Below, one piece after another: positions 6,921 through 14,138 of a stretch of 14,150 nucleotides of DNA (its first letter is position 1; each line of letters begins with the position of its first letter). The stretch covers positions 1-14,150 of the forward strand of contig CAYRGS010000099.1 of NCBI GenBank assembly GCA_964423875.1, in the 5' to 3' direction. The notes below the pieces were generated by a model. It did no database searches, was not told the origin of the DNA, and was given only the letters and a program-made list of their open reading frames with translations. Origin of the DNA: CAYRGS01 sp964423875. GTDB taxonomy: Bacteria; UBA8248; JACPRG01; G963555815. Both the position numbers and the translations under genes were made by a program.

Positions 6921-6987
6921 GTCGAAACCGGACGGACGGCGGAGCCGCGCGCGCGACCTAAAGTTCGGTCCCTGCAAAATCCGGGGA

Positions 6988-8175
6988 TCAGGTCCGCTCG
7001 ACGACCGTGGAGATCCCCTGGCCGCCCCCGATGCACATTGTCGCCAAGCCCAGGTTCTCGCCCCGGCGCTTCATTTCGTGGAGGAGGGTGGTCATCATCC
7101 GCGCGCCGGTGCACCCCAGCGGATGGCCGAGGCCGATGGCCCCGCCGTTGACGTTCATCCGGTCCAGGTCGATCTCCAAGACCTGTGCGCACGCCAAGGC
7201 CTGCGAGGCGAAGGCCTCGTTCAGCTCGATCAAGCCGATGTCGCCCATCTCGGCGCCCGCTGTCCGCAGGGCCTTCGGGGTGGAGTGGATGGGGCCGATG
7301 CCCATCACGTCCGGCTCGGTGCCGGCCACGCCGGTTCCCCGGATCCGTCCCAAGGGGGTGTAGCCCTCGGCCTCGGCCCGGTCCGCGCTCATCATCAGGA
7401 CCGCCGCCGCGCCGTCGTTGATCCCCGAGCAATTCCCGGCCGTCACAGTGCCGCCCTCCTGAAAGGCGGGGCGCAGCGACGCAAGCTTCTCGAAGGTGGT
7501 GTCGTAGCGGACGTGCTCATCCGTATCGAACAGGACCGGGTCCGCTCCCTTTTTCCCCGCGGGGACTTCGACGGGAACAATCTCCTCTTTGAAGCGTCCT
7601 TCCTCGATGGCGGCCTTGGCCCGCATGTGGGAATGGTAAGCGAACCGGTCCTGGTCCTCCCGGGAGACACCGTACCGGCGGGCCACGTTCTCGGCGGTGA
7701 CGCCGTTGGGGACGTGCATGCCGTCGGGCGCGGCGAGGGTTCCGGAGAAGGCATCGATCAATGTCCGGTCTCCCCGGGCGTAAGGCGACGGGATCTTTTC
7801 GAGGATGAAGGGGGTGCGGGTCATGCTCTCGGCCCCGCCCGCGACGACAACCTCCGCCTGGCCGGTCTCGATGGCCATGGCGGCGAAGTTGATGGCCTGG
7901 AGGCCGGAGCCGCAAAGACGCGTCAGTGTCGTCCCCGGGATCGAAACGGGATACCCGGCGCGCAGCAGGGCGACGCGGGCGATGTTCTTGGCCGTGGCGA
8001 CCTGATTGGAGACGCCGAAGATTACGTCGTCCAAGGCTGAGGGATCGAAATCCGCGCGCCTCACCACCTCCGCCAGGACCAGGGCGGCCAGCACGTCAAC
8101 GTCGAAATCCTTAAGGGCGCCCCGGTCCCGTCCGATGGGCGTACGGACGGCTTCAACGATGACGGCCTTTTCCAT
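6988..8175 (-). CDS. Acetyl-CoA C-acyltransferase (thiolase family)
   Basis: Catalyses thiolytic cleavage of 3-ketoacyl-CoA, or the reverse condensation of acetyl-CoA. Seen: 395 residues, the normal thiolase length, from ATG 8175 with AAGGGAG eight bases upstream; the frame extends further 5' but the family's N-terminus (EKAVIVEAVRTPIGRDRGAL) begins here. The nucleophile C88 lies in TLTRLCGSGLQA, followed by VVAGGAESMTRTPF. H351 lies in GGAIGLGHPLGCTGAR and C381 in MCIGGGQG. This is the complete Cys-His-Cys set known for degradative and biosynthetic thiolases. Sequence alone does not separate beta-oxidation (FadA-like) from acetoacetyl-CoA (AtoB/PhaA-like) thiolase. It follows the receiver-like gene by 156 bases. 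No hydratase or dehydrogenase partner is present here. Confidence 0.95.
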   Translation of the reverse strand: MEKAVIVEAVRTPIGRDRGALKDFDVDVLAALVLAEVVRRADFDPSALDDVIFGVSNQVATAKNIARVALLRAGYPVSIPGTTLTRLCGSGLQAINFAAMAIETGQAEVVVAGGAESMTRTPFILEKIPSPYARGDRTLIDAFSGTLAAPDGMHVPNGVTAENVARRYGVSREDQDRFAYHSHMRAKAAIEEGRFKEEIVPVEVPAGKKGADPVLFDTDEHVRYDTTFEKLASLRPAFQEGGTVTAGNCSGINDGAAAVLMMSADRAEAEGYTPLGRIRGTGVAGTEPDVMGIGPIHSTPKALRTAGAEMGDIGLIELNEAFASQALACAQVLEIDLDRMNVNGGAIGLGHPLGCTGARMMTTLLHEMKRRGENLGLATMCIGGGQGISTVVERT

Positions 8176-8331
8176 TGCAAGTCTCCCTTCCCCGGACGGA
8201 CCCCCTAGGCCGGCAAGTCCTTCCGATTCGGTTGCCGTAAGAATGGCACGCCGCGATGGGCGCGGGGATTGACGGTGGGGGCGAATCGTCCGGCGCCGTC
8301 CCACCTAAGTGATGAGACCGGCCGATCGGCG

Positions 8332-8733
8332 TCAGGAAGAAAAGAGGCTGTGCTCCGGGCCGATGCAGAGCGCCTCGCGAACGGCGGCCAGCAGCTCGCC
8401 CTTGCGAAGGGGGGTGCTGAGCACGACCTTCACCTGATCGGGCAGGGGATCGGGCTCGTTGCCGCGGTCCTGTGCACCGACGATCGCAACGACCGGCAGA
8501 TCGGCCGCCTCCGGGGGGCCGCTGTGAAGCCAGCCGGACCTTCCCATGGAAGACAAAGGCAGATCGGTCACCAAAACGTCGAACTGACGGGACGCGATGA
8601 GATCCAGTCCCTCCTCGGCGGACTCCGCCGTTTCCGTTTCATACTCATCCTGAAGTAGAATATCCCGAATGGCTTCGCGGGATTTCACCGATTGGTCCAA
8701 TATGAGAATCTTAGGTTTTCCATTCATGCGCAC
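8332..8733 (-). CDS. Stand-alone receiver-like protein with degenerate phosphorylation site
   Basis: Seen: 133 residues from GTG 8733, with GGGGA eight bases upstream; ATG at 8727 is an alternative start. The fold pattern is that of a CheY-type receiver: PKILILDQS at strand 1, FDVLVTDLP at strand 3, LPVVAIVGA at strand 4 and VKVVLSTPL at strand 5. D13 and the phospho-acceptor-position D57 are kept. The usual second acidic residue after D13 is Gln, the conserved Thr/Ser after strand 4 is Val85, and the invariant Lys before Pro in strand 5 is Thr107. There is no output domain. Known: receivers lacking Lys and Thr/Ser generally cannot switch normally on phosphorylation. Inferred: a pseudo-receiver acting by constitutive protein interaction, or a decaying gene. 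No kinase is nearby. A promoter lies 160-190 bases upstream. Confidence 0.8.
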   Translation of the reverse strand: MRMNGKPKILILDQSVKSREAIRDILLQDEYETETAESAEEGLDLIASRQFDVLVTDLPLSSMGRSGWLHSGPPEAADLPVVAIVGAQDRGNEPDPLPDQVKVVLSTPLRKGELLAAVREALCIGPEHSLFSS

Positions 8734-9009
8734 GGGCAGTGTCCCCGGGGGTCAGTTGTTCATCAAGGGCGAATGATAGGCTCCGTTGGATCGATTGGTT
8801 GTTTCTTTTAAGTAATACAAGCGGAGCGGACTGACAAGCATTTTTTATGAAGGGAAAGCGAATATTTTATGTTAAAGCCAATAAATCAGTTACTTATATA
8901 ACATCTTCCAATTTGAATCTCAAAAGCGCACGCACCTCCTCATACGGGCGGAACCCCCTCGCGCCGCCTCAATCCGGGGCCGCGCGACAGGCTTTCCGGC
9001 GATGAGCGC
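8734..9009. other. AT-rich spacer between PBP1A and the receiver gene
   Basis: About 8800-8925 is strikingly AT-rich against the GC-rich surroundings, with TTTTTT and ATATTTTATG runs. It contains the promoter at 8895-8923 and implies a leader of about 150 bases before the receiver gene. No ORF with protein-family features and no recognisable riboswitch or tRNA was seen. No clear terminator follows the PBP1A stop at 9010. Confidence 0.55.
8895..8923 (-). promoter_or_regulatory. Promoter with extended -10 upstream of the receiver gene
   Basis: On the minus strand TTGAGA (8923-8918), a 17-base spacer, then TATATA (8900-8895), with TGT just before it giving an extended -10. The -35 matches 5 of 6 consensus bases. 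It points to the receiver gene and possibly the thiolase beyond it. Confidence 0.5.
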
Positions 9010-11202
9010 TCATTGCAGCCGTCCACATTTACGGGAGGGCTCAGTCCCCTTCATCAGCGCAATCCGGATAGCGAACCGCTTGCAGGGAGGCGCGGCCAGG
9101 AGTCCGGTCCGGCTGTCCACCTCGACCAGCCGGATGTCGCGCGGAATGGGGAACTTTTCGGCGGGGTGATTCCGGATCCAGCCCCCCATGGTCTCGACCC
9201 AAATGGGGAGCGCAGCCCGCGCCCCCGTCTCTCCCCGGCCCAAGGACTCGTTGGTGTCCAAGCCCACCCATATGCCCAAGGCGAGGCCGGGTGAGAATCC
9301 GATGAACCAGGCGTCTTTGAACTCGTCCGTGGTGCCCGTCTTCCCCGCGAGGGGGCGGTCGAGGACCTTGGCCTTGCGGCCCGTGCCCCGCTCGATGACG
9401 CCGCGCAGCATGTGGGTCATGAGATAGGCGGTCTCGGGGTCCAGGGCTCGGGTGATGCGGGGCTCCCGCTCGAACAGGTTTCTGCCGTCGGCCGTCTCAA
9501 CCCGTTGAATCGTATAGGGGGCGGTCCGAAGCCCGCCGTTGGCAATCGTCGCGTAGGCCGAGGTCATCTCGAGCAGGTTCACCACCGACGTCCCCAACGC
9601 CATGGAAAGATAAGGCTCGATGGGGCTCAGGACGCCGAGCCGCTTCACCAGCCCGCTGACCCGCCGCGTCCCCACCTTTTCCAGGAGCCGGATCGTCGCC
9701 ACATTGATCGAGTGCTCCAGCGAGCGTTGAAGGGTCACCCGGCCGAAGAAGCGTTTCTCGTAGTTGGTGGGTTTCCACATCTTCTTGCTGGACGAGTCCC
9801 TGTACGAGACGGGCGCGTCCACGATGATGTCGTTGGGCTTGAACCCTCTTTTCAGGGCCGCCGCGTAGATGAAGGGCTTGAAGGAGGACCCCGGCTGGCG
9901 CAACGCCTGGATGGCCCGGTTGAACTGGCTCTTCTCGAAATCCCGGCCGCCCACCATCGCCCGAATGGCGCCCGTGCGGTTGTCCAGCGCAATCAGGGAC
10001 CCCTCGGCCGGGGCGATCGGCTTCACGCTCAGGCGCCGAGCGGCGATGTCGGACGACTCGACCTCCACGAGGAGGGGGATCCCAGCGGAAAGGTGTTTCC
10101 ACGTTCCCGCATCCACCAGGACGAAGCTCGCCGGATACCCGCCGAAGAGACCAAAAATCCGGTTGCCGGCCCTGCGGGTCACCCGACCCATCAACCGGGC
10201 TCCGGGAGCGGGCCACGGGGCCTTTCCGTTCGGCGACGCCGCGCCGGGCGGCTTCCGGAAACCCCTGCGGCGGTCCACCGCCTCCAGACCCTTTATCACG
10301 GCGTCGCGGGCCCTTCGTTGAAGCCCCAGGTCAAGCGTCGTATAAACCCGCAGGCCCTTGCGGTAGAGGTCCCGGTTGCCGAACATCTCCTGAAGCTCGC
10401 GCCGGACGCGCTCGACGAAGTGAGGGGCCGAAGCCTCGACCGTTTTTCCGCCCGCAACGCCGAGGGGCGACATCCGCGCCTCGCGGGCCGTGCCCGCCGA
10501 GACGAAACCCAGCCGCTGCATCCGGCTGAGAACCAGGTTCCTGCGCTTGCGAGCGCGTTCCGGATAGCGGAGCGGGGAAAGAAAGGAGGGCGCCTTGGGC
10601 AAAGCGGCCAGCAGGGCGGCCTCCGCCAGGGTGAGATTTGCCACCCCTTTGTCGAAATACGTCTGTGCGGCCGCCTCGACACCGTAAGCCCCGCTCCCCA
10701 GATAGATCTGGTTAAAGTACAGGGCGAGGATCTCCTCCTTGCTGTACGTCCGCTCGATGCGCAGGGCCAGCAGGGCCTCCTTCATCTTCCGGCTGAGGCT
10801 GCGCTCCGAGGTGAGAAACAGGACCTTGGCGAGCTGCTGGGTGATCGTGCTCCCCCCCTGAACCACCCGCCCGGCCCGCACGTTCTGGTACAGGGCGCGG
10901 AGGAGGCCCTTGAAGTCGATCCCAAAGTGGTTGTAAAAATTGTTATCCTCAATGGCGAGGGTGGCCTGAATCAGGTTTTTGGGGATGCGGTGGAACGGAA
11001 CCAGGATGCGCCGCTCGATGTAGAATTCGGCCAGCAGGGCGTCCCGGCGGTCATAGATCCTGGTGATCGTGCTGGGGCGGTAGCGTTCGAGGTCGTGAAC
11101 CTCGGGGAGGCCCTCGAACTGGGCGAACAACAGGCCCACGGCCGTCCCCACACCGACCGCGATGACAAGGGGGAAAAACAGAAGGAGCTTGATCTTCGGC
11201 AT
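9010..11202 (-). CDS. mrcA: Class A penicillin-binding protein, PBP1A type (bifunctional peptidoglycan synthase)
   Basis: Polymerises lipid II into glycan strands and cross-links the peptides, on the outer face of the inner membrane. Seen: 730 residues; ATG 11202 has AAGGA ten bases upstream. Residues 5-27 form an N-terminal signal anchor. The glycosyltransferase (GT51) domain has AIEDNNFYNHFG with the catalytic-position E85, GGSTITQQLAK, RKMKEALLALRIE, and LALYFNQIYLGSGAYGVEAA. A linker/OB-like region covers about 280-400. The transpeptidase has SSFK (nucleophile S439, K442), SIN (498-500) and KTGTT (from K621). All three penicillin-binding motifs are intact. The symbol is by family similarity (ponA is used in other taxa). 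It is transcribed divergently from the HNH gene, probably from the extended -10 at 11254-11262. Confidence 0.95.
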   Translation of the reverse strand: MPKIKLLLFFPLVIAVGVGTAVGLLFAQFEGLPEVHDLERYRPSTITRIYDRRDALLAEFYIERRILVPFHRIPKNLIQATLAIEDNNFYNHFGIDFKGLLRALYQNVRAGRVVQGGSTITQQLAKVLFLTSERSLSRKMKEALLALRIERTYSKEEILALYFNQIYLGSGAYGVEAAAQTYFDKGVANLTLAEAALLAALPKAPSFLSPLRYPERARKRRNLVLSRMQRLGFVSAGTAREARMSPLGVAGGKTVEASAPHFVERVRRELQEMFGNRDLYRKGLRVYTTLDLGLQRRARDAVIKGLEAVDRRRGFRKPPGAASPNGKAPWPAPGARLMGRVTRRAGNRIFGLFGGYPASFVLVDAGTWKHLSAGIPLLVEVESSDIAARRLSVKPIAPAEGSLIALDNRTGAIRAMVGGRDFEKSQFNRAIQALRQPGSSFKPFIYAAALKRGFKPNDIIVDAPVSYRDSSSKKMWKPTNYEKRFFGRVTLQRSLEHSINVATIRLLEKVGTRRVSGLVKRLGVLSPIEPYLSMALGTSVVNLLEMTSAYATIANGGLRTAPYTIQRVETADGRNLFEREPRITRALDPETAYLMTHMLRGVIERGTGRKAKVLDRPLAGKTGTTDEFKDAWFIGFSPGLALGIWVGLDTNESLGRGETGARAALPIWVETMGGWIRNHPAEKFPIPRDIRLVEVDSRTGLLAAPPCKRFAIRIALMKGTEPSRKCGRLQ

Positions 11203-11253
11203 CAGAAAGCTTTCCTTGCGGCTCCGCCGGCGGGCGAGAATTCCGGTGAGGAG

Positions 11254-11262
11254 ATTCTATCA
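11254..11262 (-). promoter_or_regulatory. Extended -10 promoter element for the PBP1A gene
   Basis: On the minus strand TGATAGAAT (11262-11254) fits an extended -10 (TGn followed by a TATAAT-like hexamer with 5 of 6 matches). There is no good -35, which extended -10 promoters can tolerate. It lies about 50 bases before the ATG at 11202. Confidence 0.4.
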
Positions 11263-11289
11263 CAAGGGTTTGGACCGCTTCGCGCATCC

Positions 11290-11313
11290 GTCACCGGCTG
11301 CGCCATCGGTGAC
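11290..11313. promoter_or_regulatory. Inverted repeat in the divergent PBP1A/HNH promoter region
   Basis: GTCACCG (11290-11296) and CGGTGAC (11307-11313) are perfect 7-bp arms separated by 10 bases. The 24-base dyad lies between two divergent genes, about 30 bases upstream of the PBP1A -10 element and 50 bases before the HNH start. The arm length and spacing suit a dimeric regulator, but this is inference; a short stem by chance is possible in GC-rich DNA. Confidence 0.35.
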
Positions 11314-11363
11314 AGCGAGGGCGCCCGGACCGCATTGTCAAAAAGGTAATTTGCATCGGATTC

Positions 11364-11915
11364 ATGGGCGTGACAACACTGGATTTTAATTCTCTTTGGG
11401 TCCTCGTGCTGAACCGGAGCTATGAGCCCCTGCACATCTGCTCGGGCCGCCGGGCCATTACGATGATCCTGTGCGGCCGGGCTGAGGCGGTGGAGGAAAA
11501 CGGCCTCCGGGTTCGCTCCTACACCCTGTCGCTGCTGTTGCCCAGCGTCATCCGCCTTCAGCGATACATCCACCTCCCCCGGCGGGGGAAGGTTGCGTTC
11601 AGCAAACGGAACGTCTCGCGCCGGGACAACCACACCTGCCAATACTGCGGCCGCCAGGGCAAGGGGCTGACCATCGACCACGTCATTCCCCGCTCCCGGG
11701 GGGGCGACACCTCGTGGGAAAACGTGGTGGCGGCCTGTCAATCCTGCAACTCGCGAAAGGGGAACCGCACGCCGGCAGAGAGTGGATTCCGATTGATCCG
11801 GCGGCCTCACCGGCCTTACTTCCTGTTCCACCAATACGTGGCCAGCACCGTCCAAGCGTCCACCCTGGAATCCTGGGAAAAGTACATCGAACTCTACCGG
11901 CCCCGACGGGGCTGA
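11364..11915 (+). CDS. HNH-endonuclease-family protein with two CxxC zinc pairs
   Basis: Seen: 183 residues from ATG 11364; GTG 11370 is an alternative, and neither has a well-placed ribosome binding site. An N-terminal region (LWVLVLNRSYEPLHICSGRR) is followed by a basic linker (LPRRGKVAFSKRNVSRRDNH) and the HNH core. The core holds C92-x-x-C95, D105-H106 in TIDHVIPRSRGG, N120 in WENVV, and C125-x-x-C128-N129 with RKG after it. This is the pattern of zinc-stabilised beta-beta-alpha-metal nucleases. Known: stand-alone proteins of this layout occur in many bacterial chromosomes and their biological role is mostly undefined. No methyltransferase, integrase or intron is nearby, so a restriction or homing role is unsupported. 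It precedes uvrB by 73 bases on the same strand, so the two may be co-transcribed. Confidence 0.88.
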   Translation: MGVTTLDFNSLWVLVLNRSYEPLHICSGRRAITMILCGRAEAVEENGLRVRSYTLSLLLPSVIRLQRYIHLPRRGKVAFSKRNVSRRDNHTCQYCGRQGKGLTIDHVIPRSRGGDTSWENVVAACQSCNSRKGNRTPAESGFRLIRRPHRPYFLFHQYVASTVQASTLESWEKYIELYRPRRG

Positions 11916-11934
11916 CGAATGGCGTTCGCACGGA

Positions 11935-11951
11935 CCGGGCGGAAGGCCCGG
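11935..11951. other. Small GC hairpin between the HNH gene and uvrB
   Basis: CCGGGC (11935-11940) and GCCCGG (11946-11951) form a perfect 6-bp stem with the loop GGAAG. No T run follows, so it is not called a terminator. It lies 37 bases before the uvrB start and could affect read-through or translation. Confidence 0.35.
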
Positions 11952-11988
11952 CCCGCGGAATTCTTCCACCCTCACCCTCGAACCAGCC

Positions 11989-13995
11989 ATGAGCGCGTTC
12001 CAGCTTACATCCGACTTCAAGCCCACCGGAGACCAGCCCGAGGCCATCGACTGCCTCCTCGGGAACCTCCGGGACGACTGCCGCCACCAAGTTCTTCTCG
12101 GCGTTACGGGATCGGGCAAGACGTTCACCATGGCGAACGTCATCGCCGATTTGGGGAAACCGACCCTCGTGGCGGCCCCCAACAAGACCCTGGCCGCCCA
12201 GCTCTATAACGAGTTCCGGACCTTCTTCCCGGAAAACGCCGTCGAATATTTCGTCAGCTATTACGATTACTATCAGCCTGAGGCCTACCTGCCGAGCACG
12301 GACACCTACATCGAGAAAGACGCCTCGGTCAACGAAGAGCTGGACAGGCTCCGCCACTCGGCCACCTTCTCCCTGCTGACGCGCCGGGACGTGATCATCG
12401 TCGCCAGCGTTTCATGCATCTACGGCCTAGGCTCGCCCGAGACCTACCACGGCATGCACATTTATCTGGAGACCGGACAGCGCATCGACCGGGACGAGGT
12501 CCTCACCCGAATGGTGCAGATCCAATACCAACGCAACGACATCGACTTCAAGCGCGGGACATTCCGCGTCCGGGGGGACGTGGTCGAGGTCATTCCCGCC
12601 TACGAGACGGAGACGGGGCTACGAATCGAGTTCTTCGGCGACGAGATCGAGTCCATCAGCGAGATCGACCCCCTGCGCGGGACGGTCATACACAAGCGGC
12701 AGTCGGTGGACCTCTACCCGAGGAGCCATTACGTCACGCCGGAGGACCGCCTGCGCCGCGCCCTGATAGCCATCGAAGCCGAGATGGACGAACGCCTGAT
12801 TGAGCTCAAGCGGGAGAAAAAGTACCTGGAGGCCCAGCGCCTGGAGCAGCGGACCAAGTTCGATCTCGAGATGTTCCGGGAGGTGGGCTACTGCAACGGC
12901 GTCGAGAACTATTCCCGCCACCTGGAAGGCCGGACGGCGGGCGAGGCCCCGCACACGCTCCTGGACTTCTTTCCGCCGGATTCGCTCTACATCATCGACG
13001 AGAGCCACGTGGCGATTCCGCAGTTTCACGGCATGTACGCCGGCGACCGCTCCCGCAAGATGACCCTCGTGGAGCACGGTTTCCGCCTCCCCTCGGCCCT
13101 AGACAACCGGCCGCTGAGCTATCCGGAATTCGAGGCGCGGATCCCCGCGGCCATTTACGTCTCGGCCACGCCGGGGCCCTACGAGCTGAACATCAGCGGC
13201 GGCCTCATGGCCGAGCAGATCATCCGCCCCACCGGGCTGACCGACCCGGAGGTGGAGGTCCGGCCCGTCCGGGGCCAGGTGGACGACCTGCTGACCGCCA
13301 TTCGGCAGCGCGTCGAGGCCGGCGAGCGCGTCCTCGTCACCACCCTCACCAAGCGCTTCGCCGAAGAGCTGGCCGAGTTCTACCAGGAGGCGGGGGTGCG
13401 GGTGCGCTACCTGCATTCCGACATCGACGCCCTCGAGCGCGTGGCCATAATCCGCGAGCTTCGCCTGGGCGAGTTCGACGTCCTCATCGGGATCAACCTG
13501 CTGCGGGAAGGCCTGGACCTCCCCGAGGTCTCGATGGTGGCCATCCTGGACGCCGACAAGGAGGGCTACCTGCGCTCGGCGACCTCCCTCATCCAGACCA
13601 CCGGACGCGCGGCGCGGAACATCAACGGAACGGTCCTGATGTACGCCGACCGGATGACGAAATCCATGGAGACGGCCATCTCCGAGACCCGGCGGAGGCG
13701 GGAGATCCAGGAGACCTTCAATGAAGAGAACGGGATCACGCCCCGGTCCATCGTCCGGAANNNNNNNNNNGTCCTCGGCGACGTGTCGCAGCGGGACTAC
13801 ACGTCGGTCTCCAAGGCGGCCGAAGAGGACGCCCCGTACTTCACGGCGGACTCGCCCGGCGACGTGTCCAAACGGATCGAACAACTCCGCACGGAGATGA
13901 TCGAGGCGGCCGAGCGCCTGGAGTTCGAGGCCGCCGCCGAGTTCCGAGACCGAATCGCCGCCCTGGAAAAACGCGAGCTGGGAGTCAGCGTGTAA
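11989..13995 (+). CDS. uvrB: Excinuclease ABC subunit B
   Basis: DNA-damage verification helicase of nucleotide excision repair; it receives DNA from UvrA and recruits UvrC, in the cytoplasm. Seen: 668 residues, full length. Walker A is GVTGSGKT (38-45). The damage-binding beta-hairpin region is YYDYYQPEAYLPSTDTYIEKD (91-111). Walker B/DEAD-like is DESH (337-340), SATPGPYEL follows at 392-400, and motif VI is QTTGRAARN (536-544). The C-terminal UVR motif that contacts UvrC spans about 627-664. Residues 591-594 are unknown because of ten Ns, but the frame is the same on both sides. The start matches the family N-terminus (FxLxSxFxPxGDQPxAI), yet the 25 bases before it are C-rich with no visible Shine-Dalgarno. 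It may rely on the HNH transcript or another initiation mode. Confidence 0.97.
   Translation: MSAFQLTSDFKPTGDQPEAIDCLLGNLRDDCRHQVLLGVTGSGKTFTMANVIADLGKPTLVAAPNKTLAAQLYNEFRTFFPENAVEYFVSYYDYYQPEAYLPSTDTYIEKDASVNEELDRLRHSATFSLLTRRDVIIVASVSCIYGLGSPETYHGMHIYLETGQRIDRDEVLTRMVQIQYQRNDIDFKRGTFRVRGDVVEVIPAYETETGLRIEFFGDEIESISEIDPLRGTVIHKRQSVDLYPRSHYVTPEDRLRRALIAIEAEMDERLIELKREKKYLEAQRLEQRTKFDLEMFREVGYCNGVENYSRHLEGRTAGEAPHTLLDFFPPDSLYIIDESHVAIPQFHGMYAGDRSRKMTLVEHGFRLPSALDNRPLSYPEFEARIPAAIYVSATPGPYELNISGGLMAEQIIRPTGLTDPEVEVRPVRGQVDDLLTAIRQRVEAGERVLVTTLTKRFAEELAEFYQEAGVRVRYLHSDIDALERVAIIRELRLGEFDVLIGINLLREGLDLPEVSMVAILDADKEGYLRSATSLIQTTGRAARNINGTVLMYADRMTKSMETAISETRRRREIQETFNEENGITPRSIVRXXXXVLGDVSQRDYTSVSKAAEEDAPYFTADSPGDVSKRIEQLRTEMIEAAERLEFEAAAEFRDRIAALEKRELGVSV
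13761..13770. other. Assembly gap (10 N)
   Basis: Ten undetermined bases inside uvrB between the helicase core and the UVR motif. Counting it as ten bases keeps one open frame (IVR-xxxx-VLGDV), so the true length is ten or differs by a multiple of three, unless uvrB is really disrupted. Confidence 0.99.
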
Positions 13996-14017
13996 TGACC
14001 ACCATCCAAACAAATCC

Positions 14018-14049
14018 CAGGGGGGACATTTTGAAAGCTGTCTCCCCTG
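14018..14049 (+). terminator. Hairpin after uvrB; copy 2 of the G/C-flanked palindromic repeat
   Basis: CAGGGGGGACA (14018-14028) and TGTCTCCCCTG (14039-14049) pair at 10 of 11 positions around a 10-base loop, 22 bases after the uvrB stop. The core CATTTTGAAAGCTGTC matches the repeat at 2747-2780 (minus strand) at 14 of 16 bases. No T run follows, so termination is likely but not certain, and the sequence may primarily be a dispersed repeat. Confidence 0.55.
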
Positions 14050-14050
14050 G

Positions 14051-14065
14051 ACCCCTCCCAGGGGT
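14051..14065. other. Second small hairpin after uvrB
   Basis: ACCCCT (14051-14056) and AGGGGT (14060-14065) form a perfect 6-bp stem with a CCC loop, directly beside the larger hairpin. The two C-rich/G-rich stems could pair alternatively. No gene is seen from 13996 to the right edge. Confidence 0.4.
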
Positions 14066-14138
14066 TGGGAACCCCCCTCGAAAACTGATATGGCAGGTCG
14101 GTCCTTACATAAGGTCTTTCATGCGGCGTAAGCGTGCG

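Noticed and set aside
5881..8040. 719-codon open frame on the plus strand
   Set aside because: It crosses kdsD, an intergenic region, the coiled-coil gene and the thiolase in antisense, with low-complexity composition and no motif.
2788..8175. Mutase, Kdo genes, coiled-coil protein and thiolase as one new functional system
   Set aside because: A promoter inside the run, 80-190-base gaps and unrelated pathways argue for simple neighbours rather than one system.
9412..11349. 645-codon open frame on the plus strand opposite PBP1A
   Set aside because: It is the mirror frame of a complete PBP1A with all catalytic motifs, and its own product shows no recognisable domain.
11364..11915. HNH protein as a restriction enzyme, homing endonuclease or Cas9-like fragment
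   Set aside because: There is no methyltransferase, intron/intein host, RuvC domain or CRISPR array in the window; no regularly spaced direct repeats were found anywhere.
11202..12185. 327-codon open frame on the minus strand opposite the HNH gene and uvrB start
   Set aside because: It is antisense to two recognisable genes and shows no family features of its own.
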